64,000 nt of DNA from Desulfuromusa sp. (GTDB lineage Bacteria; Desulfobacterota; Desulfuromonadia; Desulfuromonadales; Geopsychrobacteraceae): positions 1-64,000 of the forward strand of contig JAKIUD010000009.1 in NCBI GenBank assembly GCA_021647765.1, written 5' to 3'. A program made the translations under genes and the position numbers. Below are positions 26,322 through 35,399 of this stretch, piece by piece (within the stretch, counting starts at the first letter, position 1; each line of letters starts with the position of its first letter). The notes beneath the pieces are model-generated. The model was not told the DNA's origin. It was given only the letters and a program-made list of their open reading frames with translations, and ran no database searches.

Positions 26322-27510
26322 CCTTCCACAACACCGCCACCCGATTCAGCAATTGCTGTGCAACCTTTGCTTTGCTCATCAGTTCCAGTTCTTCAACCCG
26401 ACCATTGGCATGCAGAAACCGGACAATATTGGTATCAACGTTAAATCCCGCACCTTCCCGAGTAATATCATTGGCAACAATCAGATCAAGATTTTTCTTT
26501 TGTAATTTTTCTGCCGCGTGAACCAGTAATCTCTCGGTTTCAGCAGCAAAACCGACAAGAATCCGATCTTCTTTTTGTTGCCCAAGTTCAGCAAGAATGT
26601 CGGGATTCTTTTCCAGTTCCAGAGTTAATTTATCCGCTGTTTTTTTCATTTTTTGTGTTGATCGATCAACTGGGCGGTAATCGGCAACGGCAGCAGCTTT
26701 AATTACCACATCCACACCCTTCAGGTTATCATAGACCGCAGAACGCATTTCTTCGGCAGAGAAAATAGGGACACAGCGCACTCCAACCGGTACGGTCAAA
26801 TTTGTTGGTCCGGCAATCAGAACAACTTGCGCACCACGCTGTTGAGCAGCGGCGGCGACAGCAAAACCCATCTTCCCGGAAGAATAATTAGAGATGTAAC
26901 GAGCCGGATCAATCTCTTCACGGGTTGGCCCGGCAGTGACCAGAATGCGACAGCCAATCAGATCCTTGGGGGTCAACAGCGATTCTGCAGCAGCAAAAAT
27001 AACTGTCGGATCTGGCAACTTGCCCTGACCTTCCCAACCGCAAGCCAAGGTTCCCTTGATTGGTTCGAGAATAAAATAACCGGAATCGGATAAAAACTTT
27101 TGATTTCGCTGATAAATCAGGTTTTCATACATATTGTTATTCATTGCCGGAACAATCAAAACCGGTGCCTTGGTTGCCATAACGCTTGTCGTCAACAGAT
27201 CATCGGCAAGTCCCTGGGCAATTTTGCCAACCAAGTTAGCAGTAGCCGGTGCCAGAATAAACAGATCAGCACGATCCGCAAGGGAAATATGGTCAATTTC
27301 CTGTTCCTGAGAAAGACTGAAAAGACCGGTATGAACCGGATGGCCAGACAGGGTTTGAAAAGTCAGAGGTGCAACGAATTCCTGAGCATTTTTAGTCATG
27401 ATAACATGAACATCGGCACCAGCCTTGGTCAATAGCCGTAGCAGTTCAACTGCCTTATAAACAGCAATTCCGCCACTGACTCCAAGAACAATACTTTTCC
27501 CCTGCAGCAT
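26314..27510 (-). CDS. coaBC: bifunctional CoaBC (PPC synthetase/decarboxylase)
   Basis: The 398-residue protein has an N-terminal flavoprotein decarboxylase (GGIAVYKAVELLRLL, PAMNNNMYENL, catalytic ACGWEGQGKL) and a C-terminal CoaB synthetase (RILVTAGPTREEIDPARYISN, AAAVADYRP). It makes 4'-phosphopantetheine for coenzyme A. Length and domain order are normal. It starts after GGAG and is followed on the same strand by no close gene. Upstream, 10 bases away, is the MBL hydrolase, so the minus-strand run 29298 to 26314 is likely one transcript. Confidence 0.95.
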   Translation of the reverse strand: MLQGKSIVLGVSGGIAVYKAVELLRLLTKAGADVHVIMTKNAQEFVAPLTFQTLSGHPVHTGLFSLSQEQEIDHISLADRADLFILAPATANLVGKIAQGLADDLLTTSVMATKAPVLIVPAMNNNMYENLIYQRNQKFLSDSGYFILEPIKGTLACGWEGQGKLPDPTVIFAAAESLLTPKDLIGCRILVTAGPTREEIDPARYISNYSSGKMGFAVAAAAQQRGAQVVLIAGPTNLTVPVGVRCVPIFSAEEMRSAVYDNLKGVDVVIKAAAVADYRPVDRSTQKMKKTADKLTLELEKNPDILAELGQQKEDRILVGFAAETERLLVHAAEKLQKKNLDLIVANDITREGAGFNVDTNIVRFLHANGRVEELELMSKAKVAQQLLNRVAVLWKAK

Positions 27511-27520
27511 AACTGACTCC

Positions 27521-28141
27521 TCAGCTTAAAAATGGATTATAGAGCTTTTCCTGACCAATGGTTGTCATCGGTCCGTGACCGGGATAAACTCTGGTTGCTT
27601 CCGGAAGAGACAATAACTTCTCTTTGATGCCATTGATCAGCAATTGATGATCACCGCCAGGCAGGTCAGTGCGGCCGATAGAACCGGCAAATAATGTGTC
27701 ACCCACGATAAGGATATCTTCAACATAAAGACAAATTCCACCTGGCGAATGACCAGGAGTATGAATCACTTGTAATGACAGTTTTCCCAGTTGCAACGTC
27801 TCGCCACCGATAAGTTCTCGGGTCGGAGCAGGAGAAGGGTCTGCACGCAGTCCAAAAGTTGCTGCATGCGTTCCTGCCTGATCAAGTAAAAGGCGATCAT
27901 CCTGATGAATGATCAACTCAGCCCCGGTTGCCTCCAACAGTGCACGATTCCCACCAATATGATCAAAATGGCCGTGAGTGTTGATGATCTTGACAGCATT
28001 CAATCTATGTTTTCTCAATAGTTGTAAGATACGGTCAACATCACCGCCGGGATCTATGACAGCGGCTTCTCGAGTTTCTTCACAACCAATAATATAGCAA
28101 TTGACCTCAAGTGGACCGGTTGGCAAAGTATCGAGTATCAA
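27521..28141 (-). CDS. MBL-fold metallo-hydrolase (glyoxalase II-like)
   Basis: The 206-residue enzyme has the beta-lactamase-fold metal motif THGHFDHIGG, HTPGHSPGGICLY, GDTLFAGSIGRTDLP and a final YPGHGPMTTIG. This branch is like YcbL and persulfide dioxygenase relatives; which thioester it cleaves is not clear from sequence. It starts with TTG at 28141, overlapping the stop of the exoribonuclease gene as TTGA, so the two are translated together. Confidence 0.88.
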   Translation of the reverse strand: MILDTLPTGPLEVNCYIIGCEETREAAVIDPGGDVDRILQLLRKHRLNAVKIINTHGHFDHIGGNRALLEATGAELIIHQDDRLLLDQAGTHAATFGLRADPSPAPTRELIGGETLQLGKLSLQVIHTPGHSPGGICLYVEDILIVGDTLFAGSIGRTDLPGGDHQLLINGIKEKLLSLPEATRVYPGHGPMTTIGQEKLYNPFLS

Positions 28142-29298
28142 GAGTTTTCCCCTTTTCCAGTCATGACGGAAAAAAGATCCATATTTTTCTCCTTCAGCTG
28201 ATCCCCCAGAGTTGCACCAAGAGGCTTATTATATTGTTTACGTTCCCTGTTGATCGGTTTTTTTGCAACGGGTTGCACCGTTTGAACAGTGGCTGTAGGA
28301 GAAGATACTGATCCCTTCTCTCGCTGCGCTGGCGAAACCGATCCCTTATAGAAATAACGATCATAAAGGCGATGATAATTGGTCCAATTCCCCTCCTTAT
28401 CTGGTTCCTTATCGATGTGAGTCTGGACGCCATTGATTTTTGAATCCAGGTCGTCAATAAAGTTCAAGATAACTGCTTCGAGAAATTTTGGCCGTTTCGG
28501 AGAACCAAAATCGTATTGGCCATGGTGAGAAAGGAGCAGATGCTTGATCAACATAGACAATTCTGCAGGAAAATCAGTAATCTGCCGAACTCGATCCTCA
28601 ACCATCTCCACCCCGAGAATTATGTGCCCCAGCAATTTCCCTTCGTCGGTATAATCGAATGAACGCTGATATGACAGTTCACTGACCTTGCCAACATCAT
28701 GGAGCAATGCTCCACAGATCAGAAGATCACGATTCACTTGTGGATAGCGTACTGCAACATCCACAGCCAATCCAACAACGGCAAGGGAATGTTCCAGTAA
28801 ACCACCAAGAAAAACATGGTGCATCGTTTTCGCAGCCGGCGCTTTACTGTAGAGAGCGAAGAATTCTGGATCGTCAAAAAAAGCCCGGAGCAGTGCCTCA
28901 ATATATGGATTGGTCAGGGATTCCAACACCCTGTCAAGTTCACTGCGCATCTCCGCTGTTGAGCGTTGCGAAACTGGCAGAAAATCACCCAGATCGATCT
29001 GGCTCTCATCGATTTTCTTTAAATCCTGGACAATCAGCTGCATTTTTCCCATGTAAATGCTCGCCTTTGCATTAACCAGAATAAAATCATTTTTTTCAAA
29101 TTGACTGGAAAAGTGATCAACCTGATCCCAGATCCGCCCCTCCACCTCACCAGTTCGATCCATCATTTTCAAGGTCATGTAAGGCTTACCATTTTTAGCC
29201 ATTGCGGTAATTTTATCCCGCACCAGAAAAATTGATTCAACCCGGTCGCGCTCTTTAAGCTGATTGACATAAATAGTCTTTTGCGTATTCTCGTTCAA
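28138..29298 (-). CDS. YhaM-like 3'-5' exoribonuclease (OB fold + HD)
   Basis: The 386-residue protein has an N-terminal OB-fold (SIFLVRDKITAMAKNGKPYM, MMDRTGEVEGRIWD) and an HD phosphohydrolase domain (HHVFLGGLLEHSLAVV, GALLHDVGKVSEL, LLSHHGQYDFGSPKRP). That is the domain order of YhaM/CBF1, a metal-dependent 3'-5' exonuclease of RNA and DNA. The C-terminal 60 residues are basic and low in complexity, longer than in Bacillus YhaM. The start is TTG at 29298 after AGAGG. Confidence 0.85.
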   Translation of the reverse strand: MNENTQKTIYVNQLKERDRVESIFLVRDKITAMAKNGKPYMTLKMMDRTGEVEGRIWDQVDHFSSQFEKNDFILVNAKASIYMGKMQLIVQDLKKIDESQIDLGDFLPVSQRSTAEMRSELDRVLESLTNPYIEALLRAFFDDPEFFALYSKAPAAKTMHHVFLGGLLEHSLAVVGLAVDVAVRYPQVNRDLLICGALLHDVGKVSELSYQRSFDYTDEGKLLGHIILGVEMVEDRVRQITDFPAELSMLIKHLLLSHHGQYDFGSPKRPKFLEAVILNFIDDLDSKINGVQTHIDKEPDKEGNWTNYHRLYDRYFYKGSVSPAQREKGSVSSPTATVQTVQPVAKKPINRERKQYNKPLGATLGDQLKEKNMDLFSVMTGKGENS

Positions 29299-29310
29299 AA
29301 CATCCTCTTT

Positions 29311-30894
29311 TCAAAAATTGCCGCTAGTATTGCTAATAGCTATTGCTGCTTTCAAACCGTCAATTGCCGCACTCATAATTCCCCCGGCATAACCGGCGCC
29401 CTCTCCTGCCGGAAATAGCCCCTTATGACTGACCGATTCACCATATTGATCACGAACAATTCTCAGCGGTGCAGAGGTACGAGTCTCAACCCCGATGAGA
29501 GTCGCCTCCGAGCCGACAAAACCACGCATCCGCTGATTAAAAACAGGCAATGCCTGCCGCAGATTCATAGCAACAAAGTCGGGCAGACAGGTATTCAGGT
29601 CTGCATGGACAACTTGTGGTTGGCACGAGGAATCCAAATTGCCACCACGACCCTGAAGAAACTCCAAAAGCGGTTGTGCCGGAGCATGCCAACCAGAGCC
29701 ACCAGCCAGATAAGCTGCGTGTTCCCACTTGCGCTGAAAATCGATGCCAGACAGCACATCGGTCGATGAAAAATCGGCCGGGGTCACAGACACAACCAGA
29801 GCACTATTGGATCTTGGTGCGGAGCGACTAAAATCACTCATCCCGTTCACAACAAGTCCCCCCGGTTCGGACGAAGCATTAACAACCATCCCACCAGGGC
29901 ACATACAGAAAGAGTAAACACCCCGCCCGGTTGCCGGATTAGTCCATGCCAAGCGATAATCTGCACTTGGAAGTTGCGGGGGACTCTGCATACCGTACTG
30001 AATCTGATTGATCAATTCAAGTGGATGTTCAACCCGCAACCCGATTGCAAAAGGTTTCGGCTCAAGGATAACATTTTTATCTGCCAGTAACTGATACGTA
30101 TCGCGAGCGCTATGACCGGTGGCTAGAATCAATTGATCACATTCAATCTGCTCCGAATCGTTGATTATTCCCGCGCGGATTTGCTGATTTACCATTTCGA
30201 AACCAGTAAGACGACTGGAAAATTGGATATCGACACCGAGGGAAAGTAGATACTGCCGGAAATTGACGATCACTCGCCTTAAACGATCGGAACCGATATG
30301 GGGCTTTGCCTTCCAGAGAATCTCGTCAGGGGCTCCGAACTCGACCAAACGTTCCAGAATATAATGGATTGCGGGATGACTTAACCCGCTACTCAGTTTG
30401 CCATCGGAAAAAGTACCTGCCCCACCCTCACCAAACTGAATATTACTTTCACCCTTCAACTCATTTCCAGACCAAAAGTTATTAACATCCTGCAAGCGTT
30501 CGGCAACCGGGCGACCCCGCTCAATCAAGCTAACTTTCGCACCGGCTTCTGCCAGGGATAATGCAGCAAAAAGCCCTGCCGGACCCATCCCGACAACCAG
30601 AATATTCGATTGAATTTTGCATGAACAAAGTTCAAGGAATGGTTTATTTTTTACCTCGGTCAAAGTCGTAATATGGGGATTATTCTGGAGCAATTCAAGT
30701 TCATCTGCGCAACTGAATTCAACAGTGTAAACACGCAGTACATCCGGTTTTCGCCGCGCATCAATCCCTTGACGAACAATTTTCCAGGAATCAATACTTT
30801 GTACATCAATGTTAAGAATTGCAGCAATTTTACCAGGGATTAAATCCTCGTTCTCGTCCAGGTGGAGAGCTATTTCACGCAGTTTCAATGCCAT
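29311..30894 (-). CDS. COG2509-type FAD-dependent oxidoreductase
   Basis: The 527-residue protein binds FAD (VVGMGPAGLFAALSLAEAGAKVSLIERG near residue 100), has the family motif ESNIQFGEGGAGTFSDGKL, and a C-terminal GFVGSEATLIGVETRTSAPLRI followed by GEGAGYAGGIMSAAIDG. It is an 'uncharacterised FAD-dependent dehydrogenase', related to HI0933-like proteins; the substrate is unknown. The N-terminal 90 residues form a separate small domain preceding the FAD fold, as usual in this group. The gene is 12 bases upstream of the exoribonuclease gene. Confidence 0.85.
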   Translation of the reverse strand: MALKLREIALHLDENEDLIPGKIAAILNIDVQSIDSWKIVRQGIDARRKPDVLRVYTVEFSCADELELLQNNPHITTLTEVKNKPFLELCSCKIQSNILVVGMGPAGLFAALSLAEAGAKVSLIERGRPVAERLQDVNNFWSGNELKGESNIQFGEGGAGTFSDGKLSSGLSHPAIHYILERLVEFGAPDEILWKAKPHIGSDRLRRVIVNFRQYLLSLGVDIQFSSRLTGFEMVNQQIRAGIINDSEQIECDQLILATGHSARDTYQLLADKNVILEPKPFAIGLRVEHPLELINQIQYGMQSPPQLPSADYRLAWTNPATGRGVYSFCMCPGGMVVNASSEPGGLVVNGMSDFSRSAPRSNSALVVSVTPADFSSTDVLSGIDFQRKWEHAAYLAGGSGWHAPAQPLLEFLQGRGGNLDSSCQPQVVHADLNTCLPDFVAMNLRQALPVFNQRMRGFVGSEATLIGVETRTSAPLRIVRDQYGESVSHKGLFPAGEGAGYAGGIMSAAIDGLKAAIAISNTSGNF

Positions 30895-31044
30895 AGTTTT
30901 TAATGAACCAAATCGGGATGGAGTGACAATTCAATCAGAACAAAATTGCAGCAAAGCGACTTAAATGGCAAAACAATGAAAAAACCTCTCATTTCTGAAT
31001 CATCGGCAAATAGCCATAACCTCATTATAAACAAAAAGTCACAA

Positions 31045-31077
31045 TAAAAAAGCAGCCATTTGGCTGCTTTTTTATCT
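31045..31077 (-). terminator. Rho-independent terminator after universal stress gene
   Basis: AGCAGCCA (31051-31058) and TGGCTGCT (31061-31068) form an 8-bp stem flanked by an A run on the left and a T run on the right, so it can work on both strands. On the minus strand it follows the universal stress protein gene directly. Confidence 0.8.
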
Positions 31078-31096
31078 TTTAAAGATAAATATTTTT

Positions 31097-31546
31097 CTAA
31101 CCCTCTTCTAACCTAACCGTTAAAACGGGTATCTTTGATTTACGCACGACCTTTTCTGCCGTACTGCCAAATAAAACATGATCCAGACCTGCTCTGCCAT
31201 GCGTTCCAATCACAATCAAATCAGCAGATTTTTCCTCAGCCTGAGCAATAATCTGTTCATAAGGTAATCCTGAGACAATCAAAGATTCAAAATCTTCAAA
31301 ACCATGCATATTCTGCCGACAAAAACTTTCCATCATTTTCTGCGCCCCTTCATTGATCTCCTCTTCTAGTTTCTGAAAAGAAATATGGGGAACATAGAAG
31401 CCACGCATATCAACAGGTTCATTAATCACATGCAATATCAGCAATCGTGCAGAAAAACTTTTTGCCATTGATAATGCCATTTGAAACGCATTATCAGAAC
31501 TATCAGAAAAATCAATAGCAACTAAAATGGTAGAGAATTTACTCAT
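31097..31546 (-). CDS. universal stress protein UspA-like
   Basis: The 149-residue protein has the Usp fold: TILVAIDFSDSSDNAFQ at the N-terminus and GTHGRAGLDHVLFGSTAEKVVRKSKIPVLTV at the C-terminus. The G-2x-G-9x-G(S/T) nucleotide-binding pattern is present, so it probably binds ATP. The ATG at 31546 lies five bases after AGGAGG, better than the GTG two codons upstream. It is monocistronic. The 380-bp spacer upstream contains two G-rich palindromic repeats and an AT-rich segment. Confidence 0.92.
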   Translation of the reverse strand: MSKFSTILVAIDFSDSSDNAFQMALSMAKSFSARLLILHVINEPVDMRGFYVPHISFQKLEEEINEGAQKMMESFCRQNMHGFEDFESLIVSGLPYEQIIAQAEEKSADLIVIGTHGRAGLDHVLFGSTAEKVVRKSKIPVLTVRLEEG

Positions 31547-31671
31547 GGTCACCTCCTGTCAGAATAGGACTGCCCCCCAACGAACTTATTTACTTAAACG
31601 CCTTACTTGATGTTTCTCTTGATTCTCACTAATCACAACTAACCTTCCGCTTAAATAGCGAGACTTTGGAT

Positions 31672-31759
31672 GTTGCCCCTCCCCCCTTGGTGGGGGGGAG
31701 ATTGTTGCTATTCGCCCCTCTCCCCGAACCTCTCTCCCGCTGGGGGAGAGAGGTTTTTC
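31672..31759. repeat. G-rich palindromic repeats
   Basis: CCTCCCCCCTTGGTGGGGGGGAG near 31677-31700 and ACCTCTCTCCCGCTGGGGGAGAGAGGT at 31728-31754 are two imperfect inverted repeats; the second is followed by TTTTTCT and could terminate plus-strand transcripts. Related hairpins occur at 33312, 35300-35386 and 60587. They look like dispersed intergenic repeats. Confidence 0.6.
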
Positions 31760-31926
31760 TACAGCGGAAGATTTTGTGCTAATTAGCTAATCCTTCAACC
31801 GTTTTTACGATTGTAACAGCTGAGATCAATCTGTCAAGCATTTGTACGAAATGTTAACATATTGATTTATCAGTGTTATTCTCAATAAAAAGTCGGTTCA
31901 AAAAAAGCAGACCCCTTAAAGGAAAA

Positions 31927-32691
31927 TCAGGGTGCGGGCAATGATTTCAAAAGTTTTTGTGTCTTGCGACCCAATTCTGATGTTGGTGCAAACTCTAGAA
32001 TAACCTTAAGCTGCTTAGCAGCCTCCTCTACAGAGTTCTCCTGCAGCAGCAAAACAGCAAGCTGATAACGTGCCTGAATAAACTGTGGCGAAAGTTCTAT
32101 CGCACGCTGTAGTGCCGTCTTCTCCAACTCAGTATCACCCAGAGCATGATAAACCTCGCTTTTGAGAAAATAGGCAGAAGAGTAGCGGGGAACAAGCTTG
32201 GTTGCTTCATTTAAATACTTCAGTGCAGCAGGATAATCCTTTTTCTTGAAATAGGCATATCCCTTGCCCGTAACCGCAACATGTGCATTGACAAATAAAA
32301 GGTTCTTTGAAGCTTTATCAAAATAATCAATCGCCTTGTCCCACTTTTCCATATCCAGATAAAGAGTCGCAAGATTGTTTTGGTAACGCGGATCGTTGTC
32401 AGAGAGTTTCAAAGCTTCTAAATAGTGTTTTTCAGCCTGGGGATAGGCTTTTTTACGTTGATAGGTCTGCGCCAAAGCAACTTGGATAGAACTTTTTTTC
32501 GGATTCTGTTTGACTGCAATCAGCAACTCTTTCAGAGCCAAAGTTGGGTTATCAGCCTGCAGATGAGCCAATGCAAGTTTGTAGTGAACATTTGCCTGAT
32601 TGTGATCTTGCTGCGACTCCTGCTTAACCGGTACACACGCAAAAAGAGCTGACATCAGTATAATAGTCGCAAGTCTCAGTATAGGGGACAT
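31927..32691 (-). CDS. TPR lipoprotein, PilF-like
   Basis: The 254-residue protein starts with a lipoprotein signal (lipobox LFAC, Cys19) and then consists of about six tetratricopeptide repeats (for example VHYKLALAHLQADNPTLALKEL, LATLYLDMEKWDKAIDYF). The layout matches PilF/PilW pilotins that help assemble type IV pilus secretin in the outer membrane, but TPR lipoproteins have other roles and no pilus gene is nearby. The gene and the next upstream one (32710-33198) are 18 bases apart and probably co-transcribed. Confidence 0.75.
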   Translation of the reverse strand: MSPILRLATIILMSALFACVPVKQESQQDHNQANVHYKLALAHLQADNPTLALKELLIAVKQNPKKSSIQVALAQTYQRKKAYPQAEKHYLEALKLSDNDPRYQNNLATLYLDMEKWDKAIDYFDKASKNLLFVNAHVAVTGKGYAYFKKKDYPAALKYLNEATKLVPRYSSAYFLKSEVYHALGDTELEKTALQRAIELSPQFIQARYQLAVLLLQENSVEEAAKQLKVILEFAPTSELGRKTQKLLKSLPAP

Positions 32692-32709
32692 CTGTTTCTC
32701 CAGATAATA

Positions 32710-33198
32710 TTACATTGAGGCAAAAAAACGCCCTAAACTTTTCCGGCTTTGTAAACGTAGTTTTTTTAATTCTTCGTTTGCTTTAATTGTTGTGGCAGAT
32801 TCTTCTGGTTCTTTCTTTTTAGCTGGTTGACAGATCGGCAGAGCGATCCAATATGCCTGTTTTTGTGATCGTGAAAGTAAATGATAATCTGTTTCGGTCA
32901 GAACAAAACCCATTGACTCGACAAAGCTATAACCTTCTTCATAAACCGGATCAGCATCTTCCGCTGGCAACTCACCAAATTTTGGGACAAAGAAGATGGA
33001 ACACTGACTTTCAGCCAGGTAAAAAGCGACAACAATCAGAACCTTGTCGCCCCCTGAAATTTTCAGTAAATAAGCCCGGCATAACTGTGGTGGATATCCA
33101 GCAAACGCCAACTGCACACTGCTCGACACAGAATGCAGGTGCTCTACTTTTTCAGCCGGAATATTTAATTTTTTTAACTGTTTATGTTGGATAAACAT
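32710..33198 (-). CDS. hypothetical protein
   Basis: With ATG 33198 (after GGGGACG) the product is 162 residues, starting MFIQHKQLKKLN. It is soluble, with a beta-rich N-terminal half (SVQLAFAGYPPQL, KVLIVVAFYLAESQ) and a basic tail ending RKSLGRFFASM. The longer frame to 33279 has a weaker start and runs into repeat-like sequence. I recognise no domain. It is followed closely by the TPR lipoprotein gene and is likely in its operon. Confidence 0.65.
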   Translation of the reverse strand: MFIQHKQLKKLNIPAEKVEHLHSVSSSVQLAFAGYPPQLCRAYLLKISGGDKVLIVVAFYLAESQCSIFFVPKFGELPAEDADPVYEEGYSFVESMGFVLTETDYHLLSRSQKQAYWIALPICQPAKKKEPEESATTIKANEELKKLRLQSRKSLGRFFASM

Positions 33199-33311
33199 CA
33201 CCGTCCCCATACCGGACTGAACAACTATGCACTGAAAATGCACAGGTTCGAAACAGGACTGAAAGTCCTGAAAGATCAAAAATCATCCCCTCTCATCCGC
33301 CCTGACGGGCA

Positions 33312-33332
33312 CCTTCTCCTTTTGGGAGAAGG
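33312..33332. repeat. palindromic intergenic repeat
   Basis: CCTTCTCC and GGGAGAAGG pair around TTTT, within a segment CCGCCCTGACGGGC that has its own small stem. It belongs to the same loose class of intergenic hairpins as 31728 and 35363. The 220-bp spacer between 33199 and 33422 shows nothing else. Confidence 0.5.
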
Positions 33333-33422
33333 GAACAGAAATAGCAACCGAAAGTCTTGGACAAAAGTCCATGGTTTTTACCAGTATATTGAAACAATGA
33401 ATGATTATCGATTAGAACACAT

Positions 33423-34334
33423 TTAATCAATATCAGCAAACTCTGTGAGTAGTTTGATTTTTTTATAGCGGTCGGCAATCTCAGGGTATTCAATCTCTTT
33501 GAGCCGATCAAGACCGAATTTTTCTACTGTGAAAGAAGCCATAACTGTCCCGAAAACGGTTGCTTTGCGCAAATTATGCTCTTCCAGGTTCCTGATTGCG
33601 GCCAGGTAGCCGATAAATCCACCGGCAAAGGTATCACCAGCACCCGTGGGATCAAATACCTCATCCAGAGGATAAGCAGGAGCTGAAAAAATCGACCCTT
33701 CGCCAAACATCAACACCCCATATTCACCCCGTTTAACCACCAGGGTTTTAGGACCGAATCCACGAACAATTTCAGCCGCCTTAAGTAAATTTGGTTCATC
33801 TGCCAACTGGCGCACCTCAGCTTCATTAATAAGCAGAATATCAACCTTGGCAAGGGTCTTGATCAGCTCAGCCTTTTTTCCTTCAATCCAGAAATTCATC
33901 GTGTCACAAGCAACCAGTTTTGGATTATCGACCTGTTGAAGAACCTCTAGCTGTAGCTCAGGATCAATATTTGCCAGAAAAACATATTCGGCATCCCGAT
34001 AGCTTTCTGGCAACTCTGGTTGGAACGATTCAAAGACATTGAGATGGGTTTCCAACGTGTGAGCCTCATTTAAATCGTAGTCATAACGCCCTTTCCAGCG
34101 AAAGGTTTCTCCGGGGCTTTTCTGTAAACCAGTCAGATCAATGTTCCGGCTCTGCAAAAAGTCTATGTGCTCTTGGGGGAAATCATCACCCACAACTGCC
34201 ACCAAGTTGACTTCAGTAAAAAAACTGGCAGAAGTAGAAAAATAACAAGCGGAACCACCAAGAACATCATCCGCCACGCCAAAAGGGGTTTTTATTGAAT
34301 CAAAAGCGACACTGCCAACAACAAGAATACTCAT
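33423..34334 (-). CDS. PfkB family carbohydrate kinase
   Basis: The 303-residue kinase has the N-terminal glycines of the family (DDVLGGSACYFSTSASFF), KTLVVKRGEYGVLMF, and the C-terminal signature FDPTGAGDTFAGGFIGYLA with the anion hole and catalytic Asp. It resembles the adenosine/ribokinase-like sugar kinases that sit beside MTA phosphorylase. The neighbour 14 bases upstream is an mtnP-type gene, so the pair may handle methylthioadenosine or adenosine salvage. That role is inferred from context. Confidence 0.88.
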   Translation of the reverse strand: MSILVVGSVAFDSIKTPFGVADDVLGGSACYFSTSASFFTEVNLVAVVGDDFPQEHIDFLQSRNIDLTGLQKSPGETFRWKGRYDYDLNEAHTLETHLNVFESFQPELPESYRDAEYVFLANIDPELQLEVLQQVDNPKLVACDTMNFWIEGKKAELIKTLAKVDILLINEAEVRQLADEPNLLKAAEIVRGFGPKTLVVKRGEYGVLMFGEGSIFSAPAYPLDEVFDPTGAGDTFAGGFIGYLAAIRNLEEHNLRKATVFGTVMASFTVEKFGLDRLKEIEYPEIADRYKKIKLLTEFADID

Positions 34335-34347
34335 TTTATAAATCCTT

Positions 34348-35223
34348 TCAGCTCATATATTTCCCGATGATCGGCTCAAGAGCTTGCAGCGTTTCAGACG
34401 GGATCAAACTTTTCTCGGTCATAATGGCAAATTTGAGGGCTTCTGCACAACAACAGTTTCTTTGTTGCCGTTGTTGAACAATCATATTGACCGCGGCTTT
34501 TATAATCTCTTTGGCTGCTGTAACGTTCTGCTGGATAATTGCGATCACCGACTCAACCGAAACATCTTCATGAACCTCGTGCCAGCAATCATAGTCAGTT
34601 GCCAGAGCCACCGTTCCATAACAGATTTCCGCCTCACGTGCCAAACGGGATTCAGGAAGGTTGGTCATACCAATAATATCGACGCCCCAACTCCGATAAA
34701 TTTGTGATTCAGCCCGAGTTGAAAAGTTAGGACCCTCAATACAGACATAGGTTCCTCCCCGATGAACGGTTGCACCAACTTCCCGAGCTGATTCGACCAG
34801 AATAGTAGAGAGATCAGCGCAGACAGGATCGGCAAACTGAACGTGACCAACAACACCGTTGCCGAAGAATGTCGAAGCCCGTTTCCCTTGGGTACGATCA
34901 ACGAATTGAGTCGGAACAACGATATGTCCGGGAACAATCTCTTCTTTCATGCTGCCAACAGCGGAAACCGAAATAATATGCTCAACCCCAAGAATTTTCA
35001 TCCCGTAGATATTCGCCCGATAATTCACTTCAGATGGCAGCAAGCGATGACCGCGGCCATGACGCGGTAAAAAAACCATTTGTGCATCACCAAGAGTTCC
35101 AGTGATATAGGCATCTGAAGGATCACCAAAAGGGGTTTCCAGCCTCACCTCTTTGACATCAGTCAAGCCCTCAATCTCATAGAGTCCACTGCCGCCAATA
35201 ACCCCGATAATTGGTTGATTCAT
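34348..35223 (-). CDS. mtnP: S-methyl-5'-thioadenosine phosphorylase
   Basis: The 291-residue protein is a PNP/MTAP family phosphorylase: IGVIGGSGLYEIEGL with the phosphate loop, FLPRHGRGHRLLPSEVNYRANI, EGPNFSTRAESQIYRSWGVDIIGMT and TDYDCWH. It cleaves methylthioadenosine to adenine and 5-methylthioribose-1-phosphate. The NxT/D region around MTNLPESRLAREAE and ATDYDCW agrees with MTAP rather than guanosine-specific PNP. The ATG follows GGAGGAATAG. It is the first gene of a two-gene unit with the PfkB kinase. Confidence 0.9.
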   Translation of the reverse strand: MNQPIIGVIGGSGLYEIEGLTDVKEVRLETPFGDPSDAYITGTLGDAQMVFLPRHGRGHRLLPSEVNYRANIYGMKILGVEHIISVSAVGSMKEEIVPGHIVVPTQFVDRTQGKRASTFFGNGVVGHVQFADPVCADLSTILVESAREVGATVHRGGTYVCIEGPNFSTRAESQIYRSWGVDIIGMTNLPESRLAREAEICYGTVALATDYDCWHEVHEDVSVESVIAIIQQNVTAAKEIIKAAVNMIVQQRQQRNCCCAEALKFAIMTEKSLIPSETLQALEPIIGKYMS

Positions 35224-35297
35224 TATTCTATTCCTCCATATTCACAGAAAAAATATATAATTTAGCTATGCACCACACTCAAGTTGATTGAGTGTTT

Positions 35298-35386
35298 CAC
35301 CACCCCTCGCGGGAGGGGATTAAGGGAAGGGGAAAATTCATGGAAATCCTCCCTCACCCCAACCCTCTCCCATCAAGGGAGAGGGA
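35298..35386. repeat. palindromic repeats upstream of mtnP
   Basis: CCCTCGCGGGAGGGG near 35303 and CCCTCTCCCATCAAGGGAGAGGG (35363-35385) are two inverted repeats in the 176-bp spacer between rlmN and mtnP. The second can form a 9-bp stem. Confidence 0.55.
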
Positions 35387-35399
35387 GGTCATATATAAT

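Noticed and set aside
26827..27435. plus-strand open frames opposite coaBC
   Set aside because: No recognizable domains and no start signals; the coaBC motifs cover the same bases.
30895..31044. possible small gene between the flavoprotein and the stress protein
   Set aside because: AT-rich with no frame that has a start and ribosome binding site; only the terminator is supported.
9897..33237. 17-base match ACAACTATGCACTGAAA at 9897 and 33221
   Set aside because: One exact 17-mer pair in 64 kb is not clearly above chance and no similarity extends beyond it.
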